From the NCBI RefSeq assembly GCF_002797445.1, contig NZ_PGEP01000001.1, forward strand, positions 2,232,501 through 2,296,500: a stretch of 64,000 nt of DNA, written 5' to 3'. Positions 46,303 to 54,220 of this stretch are shown here, piece by piece (position 1 is the stretch's first letter; each line of letters opens with the position of its first letter). The notes beneath the pieces were generated by a model that was not told the origin of the DNA, searched no databases, and was given only the letters and a program-made list of their open reading frames with translations. Made by a program: the position numbers and the translations under genes. This DNA is from Acidovorax sp. 69 (GTDB lineage Bacteria > Pseudomonadota > Gammaproteobacteria > Burkholderiales > Burkholderiaceae_C).

Positions 46303-46440
46303 GACATCCCCCTGAGCGGCTGCGTCGCTTCCCCCTTCTTTCGTGCCGATGCGCGTTGCGGGAAGGAGGACGCCGCCATCGCTGCAGGGCGGCCTTTGCT
46401 CGGCGGCAACTGGCTTGGACCACGCCAGTTGCACAGGCCG
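46303..46440. repeat. Second intergenic repeat type, GC-rich, about 138 nt
   Basis: Starts CATCCCCCTGAGCGGCTGCG, contains CTTCCCCCTTC and GCGGGAAGGAGGACGCC as partly complementary arms, and ends with GGGCGGCCTTTGCTCGGCGG and a CTGG-rich tail. I recognise this wording as recurrent between genes in Acidovorax-like genomes, from memory. There is only one copy in this window, so it cannot be shown as repeated here. Confidence 0.4.
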
Positions 46441-46475
46441 GTCGGCCTCGCGAATAGTTTGGAGATTGAAGCCTT

Positions 46476-47468
46476 ATGAGCAAACCCCGCATCCTGGTCG
46501 CCCGTGCGATCTTCCCCGACATCGTGGACCGCCTGCGCGCGCATTTCGACGTGCAGGACAACCCCGACGACGCGATCTGGACCCCAGCCGAACTGGCCGC
46601 CCGCCTGGCCGACAAGGACGGCGTTCTGACCACCGGCAGCCAGCGCGTGGATGCCGCGCTGCTGGCCGCTGCGCCGCGCCTCAAGATCTGCGCCAACATG
46701 GCCGTGGGCTACAACAACTTTGACGTGGACGCCATGACCGCCGCGGGCGTGCAGGGCACCAACACCCCCGATGTGCTGACCGAGACCACGGCCGACTTTG
46801 GCTTTGCGCTGTTGATGGCCACGGCCCGCCGCATGACCGAGAGCGAGCATTACCTGCGCGCCGGGAAGTGGACCAAGTGGAGCTACGACATGTTCGCGGG
46901 CAGCGACATTCATGGCAGCACGCTGGGCATCATCGGCATGGGCCGCATCGGGCAGGGCATTGCCAGGCGCGGCGCGTATGGCTTTGGCATGAAGGTGATC
47001 TATCACAACCGCTCGCGCCTATCGCCTGAGCTGGAAGCGGAATGCAAGGCCACCTATGTGGGCAAGGACGAGCTGCTGCGCACCGCCGACCATGTGGTGC
47101 TGGTGGTGCCCTACACAGCTGCATCGCACCACACCATAGCCGCGGCCGAGCTGGCGCTGATGCAACCCACGGCCACGCTTATCAACATCGCACGCGGAGG
47201 CATTGTGGACGACGCGGCGCTGGCCGTGGCGCTGCGCGAGGGCCGCATTGCCGCAGCGGGCCTGGATGTGTTTGAAGGCGAGCCCAGCGTGCACCCCGAT
47301 CTGCTCACCGTGCCCAACGTGGTGCTCACGCCCCACATCGCCAGCGCCACGGTGCCCACGCGCCGCGCGATGGCCAATTTGGCGGCAGACAACCTGATCG
47401 CCTTTTTGGGCGGGCGCGGGCCGCTGACCCCGGTGAACCAGCCCGTACCCGGCCTGCGGGCGCGGTAG
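46476..47468 (+). CDS. ghrB: D-2-hydroxyacid dehydrogenase, GhrB (glyoxylate/hydroxypyruvate reductase) type
   Basis: A 330-residue NAD(P)-dependent reductase of glyoxylate, hydroxypyruvate or 2-ketogluconate. The cofactor motif is LGIIGMGRIGQGIARRG, and the catalytic arginine lies in INIARGGIVDD. The glutamate follows in VFEGEPSVHPDLL and the histidine in TPHIASAT. It forms a single-gene unit followed by a palindromic repeat. Confidence 0.85.
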   Translation: MSKPRILVARAIFPDIVDRLRAHFDVQDNPDDAIWTPAELAARLADKDGVLTTGSQRVDAALLAAAPRLKICANMAVGYNNFDVDAMTAAGVQGTNTPDVLTETTADFGFALLMATARRMTESEHYLRAGKWTKWSYDMFAGSDIHGSTLGIIGMGRIGQGIARRGAYGFGMKVIYHNRSRLSPELEAECKATYVGKDELLRTADHVVLVVPYTAASHHTIAAAELALMQPTATLINIARGGIVDDAALAVALREGRIAAAGLDVFEGEPSVHPDLLTVPNVVLTPHIASATVPTRRAMANLAADNLIAFLGGRGPLTPVNQPVPGLRAR

Positions 47469-47484
47469 TGCATTCCCTTTAAGC

Positions 47485-47535
47485 GAAATAGGCTGCTAGC
47501 GCTTGATAGATAAGCGCTAGAAGCTATCAAAATAA
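47485..47535. repeat. Palindromic repeat copy 6 (best conserved)
   Basis: GAAATAGGCTGCTAGCGCTT, GATAGAT, AAGCGCTAGAAGCTATCAAA. The arms CTAGCGCTT and AAGCGCTAG are a perfect 9-bp inverted repeat around a 6-7 nt loop, and the outer parts ATAG...CTAT also pair. It lies 16 nt past the ghrB stop and ends 13 nt before the rmuC start. Confidence 0.85.
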
Positions 47536-47548
47536 TAGTAAACCTGCC

Positions 47549-49108
47549 TTGACTACCGATACCCTCGTGCTGCTGGCCGCACTGGCCCTGGTGTTCATTG
47601 CCCTCGCGCTGCTGGCGCTGCGCCGCCCCCGTGTGGATTTGCCGCCCGAATGGCTGGCCCGTCTGCAGGCGCTGGAGCGCACCACCCAGGCCACCCAGCT
47701 GGCCGTGGCCAAGAACGATGGCGCGCTGGACGGCATGGGCCAGCAGCTGCGCGGCTTCACGCAAACCACGCAGACCACGCTGGAGGGGCTGCGCCACGCG
47801 GTCGATGAGCGCTTGTCGCAGGCGGTGGCCGAATCGCGCAACGGCCGTGCCGATCTGTTGGCCGCCTTTGGCGTGTTCGAGGCGCGGCTGGAGCAGCGCC
47901 TCACGGCCCTGGATGCCGCCACGCGCCTCACGCTCGATGCGCTCAAGAGCGACACCCAGTCGCAGCTGGGGGTGATGTCGCAAGCGCTCAAAGACCAGCT
48001 CGAAGCCAACAGCTTTCAGATCAAGAACCAGTTTGCGGTGCTGCAAGACGCGGTGTCGCAGCAGCTCACCGGGCTGGTGCAGGGCAGCCAGCACAACGCA
48101 GAGCAACTGCGCACCGCGCTCAACGAGCGCCTGGCCGCCATCCAGGCCGACAACGCCACCAAGCTCGAAGAAATGCGCCGCACGGTGGACGAAAAACTCC
48201 ACGCCACGCTGGAGCAACGCCTGGGCGAATCGTTCAAGCAGGTCAGCGACCGGCTCGAACAAGTACACAAGGGTTTGGGCGAGATGCAGACCTTGGCGGG
48301 CAGCGTGGGCGACTTGAAGCGTGTGATGACCAACGTGAAGTCGCGCGGCACCTGGGGCGAAATGCAGCTGGGCGCCATCATCGACAACGTGCTCACGCCC
48401 GACCAGTTCGCCCGCAACGTCAAGACCGTGCCGGGCAGCGACGAGCTGGTGGAGTTCGCCATCCGCCTGCCGGGCAAGAACGATGAGCACCCGGTGTGGC
48501 TGCCCATCGACTCCAAGTACCCCGTGGAGCAATACCAGCGCCTGATGGACGCGCAGGACGCGGCCGACAAGGCGGCCACGCTGTCGGCGGGCAATGCGTT
48601 CGAGACATCGATCAAGCTCGAAGCGAAGAAGATCTTCGCCAAGTACGTCTCACCCCCGCACACCACGGACTTTGCCGTGCTGTACCTGCCCACCGAAGGC
48701 CTGTTTGCCGAGGTCATGCGCCGCCCCGGCCTGGTCGAAGCGGTGCAGAACGAATGCCGCGTGATGATCACCGGCCCGGCCAACCTGGCCGCCATGCTCA
48801 ACAGCTTGCAGATGGGCTTCAAGACGCTGGCGATTGAAAAGCGTTCGTCCGAGGTGTGGAGCCTCTTGGGCATGGTCAAGACCGAGTTCGCCAAGTTTGG
48901 CGATGTCGTCGAGGCCACCAAGAAATCCATCGACGCCGCCGCCAAGAAGTTTGACGAGGTGGGCGTGCGCACCCGCGCCATCCAAAAGCGCCTGCGCGAT
49001 GTGCAGGACCTGCCCGCGCCGGAAGCGCCGTTGCCAGTGACCATGCCATTGGCAGGGGAGGGCAGTGCTGCGCTGACCGGCTTCGATGCTGAGGACGACC
49101 TGCCGTGA
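47549..49108 (+). CDS. rmuC: DNA recombination protein RmuC
   Basis: A 519-residue protein with an N-terminal membrane segment (about 4-24), a long coiled-coil region (about 35-260) and a conserved C-terminal nuclease-like RmuC domain. Landmarks are SVGDLKRVMTNVKSRGTWGE, LPIDSKYPVEQYQRL and VMITGPANLAAMLNSLQMGF. It limits DNA inversion/rearrangement in E. coli. The start is a TTG at 47549 without a strong ribosome site; no closer ATG keeps the membrane segment. Confidence 0.92.
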   Translation: MTTDTLVLLAALALVFIALALLALRRPRVDLPPEWLARLQALERTTQATQLAVAKNDGALDGMGQQLRGFTQTTQTTLEGLRHAVDERLSQAVAESRNGRADLLAAFGVFEARLEQRLTALDAATRLTLDALKSDTQSQLGVMSQALKDQLEANSFQIKNQFAVLQDAVSQQLTGLVQGSQHNAEQLRTALNERLAAIQADNATKLEEMRRTVDEKLHATLEQRLGESFKQVSDRLEQVHKGLGEMQTLAGSVGDLKRVMTNVKSRGTWGEMQLGAIIDNVLTPDQFARNVKTVPGSDELVEFAIRLPGKNDEHPVWLPIDSKYPVEQYQRLMDAQDAADKAATLSAGNAFETSIKLEAKKIFAKYVSPPHTTDFAVLYLPTEGLFAEVMRRPGLVEAVQNECRVMITGPANLAAMLNSLQMGFKTLAIEKRSSEVWSLLGMVKTEFAKFGDVVEATKKSIDAAAKKFDEVGVRTRAIQKRLRDVQDLPAPEAPLPVTMPLAGEGSAALTGFDAEDDLP

Positions 49109-50286
49109 ACAGGGCATTGGCCCGGTTGATCGCTGGCCAGATCTGTGTGCACGCCTGCATGGCGGGGATGCGCCTGGCGGCACCGTTGTTGGCACTGCGC
49201 GAGGGCTACAGCGCTGCAGCGGTGGGCGTGTTGCTGGCGCTGTTTGCACTCACACAGGTGTTTTTGGCGTTGCCGGCGGGGCGCTACGCAGACCGCCACG
49301 GACTCAAACGGCCCGTGGGTTATGCGGTGGTGGTGGCGTCGGTGGGCGCTGGGATGGCGTTGGTGTTTCCGATCTTCCCGGTGCTGTGCCTGGCTGCACT
49401 GATGACGGGAGGCGCGACCGGCGCAGCCACCATCGCACTGCAGCGCCATGTGGGCCGTGCCGCACACGACGCCACGCAGCTCAAGCAGGTGTTCAGCTGG
49501 CTCGCCATCGGGCCCGCAGTGTCCAACTTCATTGGGCCTTTCTGTGCAGGGCTCATGATCGACAACGCAGGTGCCGTGGCGGGCAGTACGGAAGGCTACC
49601 GCGCCGCTTTTGCGTTGATGGCCGTGTTGCCCTTGCTCACATGGTTCTGGGTGCGTCACACGGTCGAGCTACCCCCGGTGATTGCTGCCGCAGGGGCGGC
49701 ACCGCAGCGCGCATGGGATTTGATGAACGATCCGCCGTTTCGCCGCCTGTTGGTGGTGAACTGGATTTTGTCATCGTGCTGGGATGTGCACACCTTTGTG
49801 GTGCCGCTGCTGGGGCATGAGCGGGGTCTGTCGGCATCCGTCATCGGCTCCATCCTGGGCGCCTTTGCCATTGCTGCGGCACTCGTCCGTTTGCTGATGC
49901 CGCTGGTGGCCGAGCGCCTGCGCGAGCGGGTGGTCGTGGCCGGGGCCATGGTGGTCACAGCGGTATTGTTTGGCGTTTACCCGTTGTTGGCCAGCGCACT
50001 GGCCATGGGCGTCTGCTCGGTGCTGCTGGGTTTTGCACTCGGTTCTGTGCAGCCCATGGTGATGAGTCTGCTGCACCAGATCACACCGCCTGCCCGCCAC
50101 GGTGAGGCGCTGGGCCTGCGGCTCATGGCGATCAATGCATCCAGTGTGCTCATGCCCATGCTGTTTGGCACGGCTGGGGCAGTGATTGGCGTTGGCGGAC
50201 TATTCTGGGTTGTGGGGGGCGCCGTGGGGAGCGGGGCGCGTATGGCGTGGCGCATGGGTGAAAAGCACGACGCCGAAACACCCTAA
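49105..50286 (+). CDS. Major facilitator superfamily transporter
   Basis: A 393-residue, 12-segment MFS protein. The motif-A loop GRYADRHGLKRPVG lies between segments 2 and 3. The GTG start overlaps the rmuC stop (GTGA), so translation is coupled. The long central loop (about 185-210) separates two six-helix halves. It is probably a drug/metabolite exporter by family resemblance; the substrate is unknown. Confidence 0.85.
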   Translation: MNRALARLIAGQICVHACMAGMRLAAPLLALREGYSAAAVGVLLALFALTQVFLALPAGRYADRHGLKRPVGYAVVVASVGAGMALVFPIFPVLCLAALMTGGATGAATIALQRHVGRAAHDATQLKQVFSWLAIGPAVSNFIGPFCAGLMIDNAGAVAGSTEGYRAAFALMAVLPLLTWFWVRHTVELPPVIAAAGAAPQRAWDLMNDPPFRRLLVVNWILSSCWDVHTFVVPLLGHERGLSASVIGSILGAFAIAAALVRLLMPLVAERLRERVVVAGAMVVTAVLFGVYPLLASALAMGVCSVLLGFALGSVQPMVMSLLHQITPPARHGEALGLRLMAINASSVLMPMLFGTAGAVIGVGGLFWVVGGAVGSGARMAWRMGEKHDAETP

Positions 50287-50298
50287 AAAGCGTAAACA

Positions 50299-50317
50299 GG
50301 TGTAAATTGCCTACACC
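50299..50317. promoter_or_regulatory. Perfect inverted repeat GGTGTA-N7-TACACC upstream of the barrel/FecR pair
   Basis: GGTGTA (50299-50304), spacer AATTGCC, TACACC (50312-50317), 28 nt before the start of the barrel gene. A TTG and an AT-rich stretch overlap it. It looks like a transcription factor operator on the promoter of the pair; function is inferred. Confidence 0.45.
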
Positions 50318-50345
50318 CGCCAGCGGGTTCCGAGAGGGGGCCGTC

Positions 50346-51677
50346 ATGTACCTGCGAATTTGGTCACAGCGTTTGCTGCCATGGTGCATGGCGCTGGGGG
50401 GTTGCCTGTCTTGTGGCGCATGGGCCGACGATGTGGTGCAGCAAGCGCTCGCTCTGGGTCGCCAGGGGCAGGCGATGCAGGCCTTTCAGTTGCTTGACCC
50501 ACTCGAATCCGAACGGGCGGGAGACCCCGTCTTTGATGCCGCCATGGGCGACGCCGCCCATGCGGCGGGGCAGTACACCCGGGCCATCATGGCGCGCGAG
50601 CGGTTGCTTGCCGCACAGCCCGGCAATCAGCAGGCGCAGGTGGCGCTGGGGCAGTCTCTTCAGGCGGTGGGTGACCGCCGGGGGGTTCTGGCTTTGCCGT
50701 CCGACGTGCAAGCCGCGCTGATCCCCGTGGATGCGGGGCACACACTCGATCAGTTTTTGTATTCGTACGACCGCCAGGAGTATGGCGGTCGCTCTTCGCT
50801 CAAGGGTTACGTGGAGCTGGGTGTGGGGCATGATTCCAACGCCAATGCGGCCCCGGTCGTGGGTGATTTGCAATCACCCGTTCCCGGTACACCGCCGTGG
50901 ACACTGTTGCCCGAGGCGCTGGCGACATCGGGCAACTATGTGGTGGCGCAGGCGGGTTTGCGGGGGCGGGCGGTGCTCAATTCGCGATGGTCTGTGGTGG
51001 GCACTGCCATTGGCGCCACCCGCCACTATGCGGGCCAGGCGGATCGGTTTGATCACACCGCGCTTGATGGCACGCTGGGCATGGCTTGGCGCTCCGAGCG
51101 CCACGAGCTGATTGCGTCGGCCCAGGGCTCTTACTACGCACTGGACGGTGCGCGCCTGCGCACCATGGGGGGTGTGCTGGGAGAGTGGATCTACCGCATG
51201 GACGGGTTCCGCCAGTGGGGCAGTTTTGTGCAGGTGCTGGAGGTTCGATACCCCATGCAGGCCCTGCGCAACGTGCGGCGCAGCGTGGTGGGCACCTCGT
51301 ACTCGCATCTCTTTCGCAATGGGTCTTCGGCTTATGCGGGTCTGTACGGTGGCCGGGAGCAACCCCAGGCGAGTGGCGCAGACCCGCTGGGGCACCGTCT
51401 TTGGGGTCTGCGCGCTGGCGGGCAGTGGCCGCTGGCGCCCCAGTGGGTGGCGTTTGCCAGTGCCGACTGGGAGCACCGACGTTATGGGGGGCAAGACCCA
51501 TTCTTTGCCGTGACACGGTCTGACCGCCAGGCGCAGTTGGCACTGGGACTGAGCTGGACCCCCGCACCGGGCTGGCGTGTGACACCGCAGTGGATGGTGA
51601 CGCGCAATGCCTCCGCGCTGCCGATCACTGACTACGAGCGGCGGGTGTTTTCCATCACCGTGCGCCGGGAGTTCTGA
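50346..51677 (+). CDS. Outer-membrane TPR + beta-barrel protein (Slam/DUF560-like)
   Basis: A 443-residue protein. A signal peptide ends near CGAWADD. About two TPR-like helical repeats follow at 28-130 (QALALGRQGQAMQAFQLL, AAGQYTRAIMARERLLAAQP). The rest is an amphipathic strand-rich domain from about 155 (KGYVELGVGHDSNANAAP) to a terminal phenylalanine (FSITVRREF), the usual end of a BAM-inserted barrel. The TPR-then-barrel order is that of Slam-type surface-protein translocators, but identity to Slam cannot be proved by eye. It lies 47 nt before the FecR-domain gene on the same strand, suggesting they work together. Confidence 0.7.
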   Translation: MYLRIWSQRLLPWCMALGGCLSCGAWADDVVQQALALGRQGQAMQAFQLLDPLESERAGDPVFDAAMGDAAHAAGQYTRAIMARERLLAAQPGNQQAQVALGQSLQAVGDRRGVLALPSDVQAALIPVDAGHTLDQFLYSYDRQEYGGRSSLKGYVELGVGHDSNANAAPVVGDLQSPVPGTPPWTLLPEALATSGNYVVAQAGLRGRAVLNSRWSVVGTAIGATRHYAGQADRFDHTALDGTLGMAWRSERHELIASAQGSYYALDGARLRTMGGVLGEWIYRMDGFRQWGSFVQVLEVRYPMQALRNVRRSVVGTSYSHLFRNGSSAYAGLYGGREQPQASGADPLGHRLWGLRAGGQWPLAPQWVAFASADWEHRRYGGQDPFFAVTRSDRQAQLALGLSWTPAPGWRVTPQWMVTRNASALPITDYERRVFSITVRREF

Positions 51678-51724
51678 ATGCCGCTGCATACCTGGGGTTC
51701 TTCGGCCACACCTTGGAGGTGCCT

Positions 51725-52696
51725 ATGACGTCCGACCAAAAACGCGCGCGGCTGGCGCTGCTGATGGGCATGGTGGCGGCTTGGCCGCTGACGGGATTGG
51801 CTGCGGCCGGGCTGGTTCAGTTCACGGCGGGGGATGTGCAGCTGCGGCGGGGCGAGAGCCTGTCGCGCCTGTCCAAGGGGGCCGCGCTCGATGGTGGGGA
51901 TGTGGTGGTCACGGGCAATGAGGGGCGGGCGCAGATCCGGTTTTCGGATGGGGGCCTGGTGGCCTTGTACCCAGACTCCCAGTTCACCGTGGCCCGCTAT
52001 GCGGATGGTGCTGGCACGGGGGAAGACCATTTTGTGGTCAACCTGCTGCGTGGTGGCATGCGTGCCATCACGGGCCTGATTGGCAAACGCAACCCGGCAA
52101 ACTACCGGGTGGTCACGCCCACCGCAGTGGTTGGAATCCGGGGCTCTGCCTTCTTGCTGGCCATTGATGCCAATGGCCAGGTGTTGGTGTCGGGCGAGCA
52201 GGACGAAATCGAAGTGTGCACACAGGCGGGCTGTGTGGGCGTGACGGCCGGTGAGGCGGTGCTGGTGGTGTCGGACCAGGAGCTGCCGGTGTACACCCAC
52301 ACCCGGGCCTTGCTGCCGGTGCCTGACGTGCAAACACCACTGCTGGCCGGTGACCAGATCGATCGGCAGGGGCGCCGCGCGTTTGTGTACATGATCCCGG
52401 CGCCAGCACCCATCCCGGTGCCACCGCCTGAAGCGGCACCACCGCCAGCACCCGTGCCCGTGGCGCCGCCACCGCCCACTGGTGCGCCCCAGCCCGTAAC
52501 ACCCGCACCGCCTGGGCCCACACCCACTCCCACCACACCGCCGCCGCCCACGCGGCCCACAGCGCCCACGCCACCAACCACGGCGCCTCCGACTACCACA
52601 CCACCGCCGCCAACGGTCAGGCCACCGTTCGTGTTCATCCCGGTGTTGCCGATCATTATTCGGGTGCCTCCACCTCCACCACCTGTGATCCGGTAG
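51725..52696 (+). CDS. Exported FecR-domain protein with proline-rich C-terminal tail
   Basis: A 323-residue protein with a signal peptide to about residue 27 and a FecR-like beta domain at about 30-190 (VQFTAGDVQLRRGESLSRL opening, VVTPTAVVGIRGSAFLL hallmark). A linker follows, then about 95 residues that are nearly half proline with Ala, Thr and Val, ending VPPPPPPVIR. It has no anti-sigma N-terminal region, no internal membrane helix and no lipobox, so it is not a classical FecR signal transducer; it should be periplasmic or surface-exposed. GGAGG stands before the ATG. It is probably a partner or cargo of the upstream barrel protein. Confidence 0.75.
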   Translation: MTSDQKRARLALLMGMVAAWPLTGLAAAGLVQFTAGDVQLRRGESLSRLSKGAALDGGDVVVTGNEGRAQIRFSDGGLVALYPDSQFTVARYADGAGTGEDHFVVNLLRGGMRAITGLIGKRNPANYRVVTPTAVVGIRGSAFLLAIDANGQVLVSGEQDEIEVCTQAGCVGVTAGEAVLVVSDQELPVYTHTRALLPVPDVQTPLLAGDQIDRQGRRAFVYMIPAPAPIPVPPPEAAPPPAPVPVAPPPPTGAPQPVTPAPPGPTPTPTTPPPPTRPTAPTPPTTAPPTTTPPPPTVRPPFVFIPVLPIIIRVPPPPPPVIR

Positions 52697-52783
52697 TGGT
52701 TGTGGCGATGAGCGCTTATTGACGATCTCCCAGACGCTGTTGCGAAATTACTGCCACAGCGCATGAGGATGGACGTACCAGTG

Positions 52784-52809
52784 CAGCACAGCGGGTCATC
52801 CCTGTGCTG
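52784..52809. terminator. Hairpin between convergent FecR-domain and LOG genes, no T-tract
   Basis: CAGCACAG (52784-52791) and CTGTGCTG (52802-52809), a perfect 8-bp stem with a 10-nt loop, between two convergent stop codons. The lack of a T-run makes intrinsic termination uncertain. Confidence 0.4.
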
Positions 52810-52818
52810 TAGGGCCCT

Positions 52819-53682
52819 TCACAGTTGATAGAACGCCCGGATCAGGTCCCAGGCTTCCTGTGGGTCGTCGGTGTAGTGAAACAGCTTCAGGTCCTGTGCC
52901 GAGATCGTGCCTTCTTCGACCAGCACATCAAAGTTGACCAGGCGTTTCCAGTAGTCGGTGCCAAAGAGCACGATGGGCACAGGCTTGGCCTTTTTGGTCT
53001 GAACCAGGGTCAGCACCTCAAACAGCTCGTCCAGCGTGCCAAAACCGCCGGGGAAGGCCACCAAGGCCTTTGCGCGCATCATGAAATGCATCTTGCGCAG
53101 CGCGAAATAGTGGAATTTGAAGGAGAGCGACGGCGAGATGAACCGGTTGCCGCTTTGTTCATGGGGCAGGGCGATGTTCAGGCCCACGTTCAGTGCACCC
53201 GCGTCGTGCGCGCCCCGATTGGCCGCTTCCATGATGCCGGGGCCGCCGCCCGTGCAGATGTAGATGCGGTCGGCGGGGCGCTGGCGCTCGCTGTAGTCGG
53301 CGACCAGCTTGGCGAACTGGCGGGCCAGGTCGTAATACCCTGCGTTGCGCACCGCCAGGCGTGCGCGGCGCACACGTTCCGCGTCACCGCTGGCCTCGGC
53401 TTCGGTCAGCTGGGCGGCGGCCTCGTCAGGGGCCACGAAGCGCGCGCTGCCGTACACCACCACGGTGCTTTCAATGCCTTGCTCGGCCTGGCCCAGGTCG
53501 GGCTTGAGCATTTCGAGCTGAAAGCGGATGCCCCGTGTTTCACGGCGGAACATGAATTCGGGGTCGGCAAAGGCCATGCGGTTGGCATCGGCCTGCAAGG
53601 GGTTGCCGTTGTGCGCGTGGTTGTGCAGTTCGGCCCAGGCATCGGCCAGGCGGCGTTCGTTGAGTTGGGTGTTGGCTTCCAT
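52819..53682 (-). CDS. LOG-family protein (TIGR00730-like)
   Basis: A 287-residue Rossmann-like protein of the LOG / lysine-decarboxylase-like family. Nucleotide-binding motifs are CTGGGPGIMEAANRGA and FPGGFGTLDELFE. Some family members release cytokinin bases from their nucleotides or hydrolyse AMP. The N-terminal 90 residues are an extension found in the longer bacterial branch. Specific activity here is not provable from sequence. Confidence 0.85.
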   Translation of the reverse strand: MEANTQLNERRLADAWAELHNHAHNGNPLQADANRMAFADPEFMFRRETRGIRFQLEMLKPDLGQAEQGIESTVVVYGSARFVAPDEAAAQLTEAEASGDAERVRRARLAVRNAGYYDLARQFAKLVADYSERQRPADRIYICTGGGPGIMEAANRGAHDAGALNVGLNIALPHEQSGNRFISPSLSFKFHYFALRKMHFMMRAKALVAFPGGFGTLDELFEVLTLVQTKKAKPVPIVLFGTDYWKRLVNFDVLVEEGTISAQDLKLFHYTDDPQEAWDLIRAFYQL

Positions 53683-53777
53683 AGGGGGCTCGCGTATCGG
53701 TCAGTGAATGGGGGAAGAAATGGCGGCACCGGCAGTGGCCGGTGAACGTCTGTAGCAGTGTGGCGTGGTTTTATGAC

Positions 53778-53825
53778 GAAATAGCTTGCTGGCGCACAGG
53801 TATCAAGCGCGTGATGCTATGAAAT
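53778..53825. repeat. Palindromic repeat copy 7, overlapping the crcB stop codon
   Basis: GAAATAGCTTGCTGGCGCAC, GGTAT and CAAGCGCGTGATGCTATGAAAT. The outer arms ATAGC and GCTAT pair. The crcB stop codon (53803-53805) and its last residues FIASRA are encoded inside the element. Confidence 0.65.
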
Positions 53826-54186
53826 ACGAAGCACTTTGCATGCCAAGCACCGTGAGGCCGAGGGAGCCCAGCAGGTGCAGCGCCGTGGTGCCCAGCGCCA
53901 TGGCGTAGCGCTGCAGCATCAGCATCTCGACCACTTCGGCCGAGAAACTGGAGAACGTGGTGAGCGCGCCCAGGAACCCCGTGACCAACGCCAGCCGCCA
54001 CACGGGATCGAGTTCAGGCATGGCGTGGAACACGGCGACACACACCCCGATGAGGTAGCCCCCCACCAGATTGGCGGCCAGGGTGCCCCAGGGAATCAGG
54101 CCTCCGGGGCTGAGCCACAGGCCCAGGCGCCAGCGCGCCAATGCGCCCAGACAGGCACCAATGCAGATGGCAAAAACAGACAGCAT
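53803..54186 (-). CDS. crcB: Fluoride efflux channel CrcB/Fluc
   Basis: A 127-residue, four-segment membrane protein of the Fluc family, working as a dual-topology dimer exporting fluoride. Conserved elements are GACLGALARWRLG, WGTLAANLVGGYLIG and GFLGALTTFSSFSAE. No fluoride riboswitch is visible in the 34 nt to the upstream TRAP gene. The last residues and stop codon lie within palindromic repeat copy 7. Confidence 0.92.
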   Translation of the reverse strand: MLSVFAICIGACLGALARWRLGLWLSPGGLIPWGTLAANLVGGYLIGVCVAVFHAMPELDPVWRLALVTGFLGALTTFSSFSAEVVEMLMLQRYAMALGTTALHLLGSLGLTVLGMQSASYFIASRA

Positions 54187-54220
54187 CGGGCGATTATGGC
54201 CCTGGCATGCTGCGTTGTTT

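Noticed and set aside
54187..54220. Fluoride riboswitch expected upstream of crcB
   Set aside because: Only 34 nt separate crcB from the TRAP gene and the characteristic riboswitch core is not visible there.
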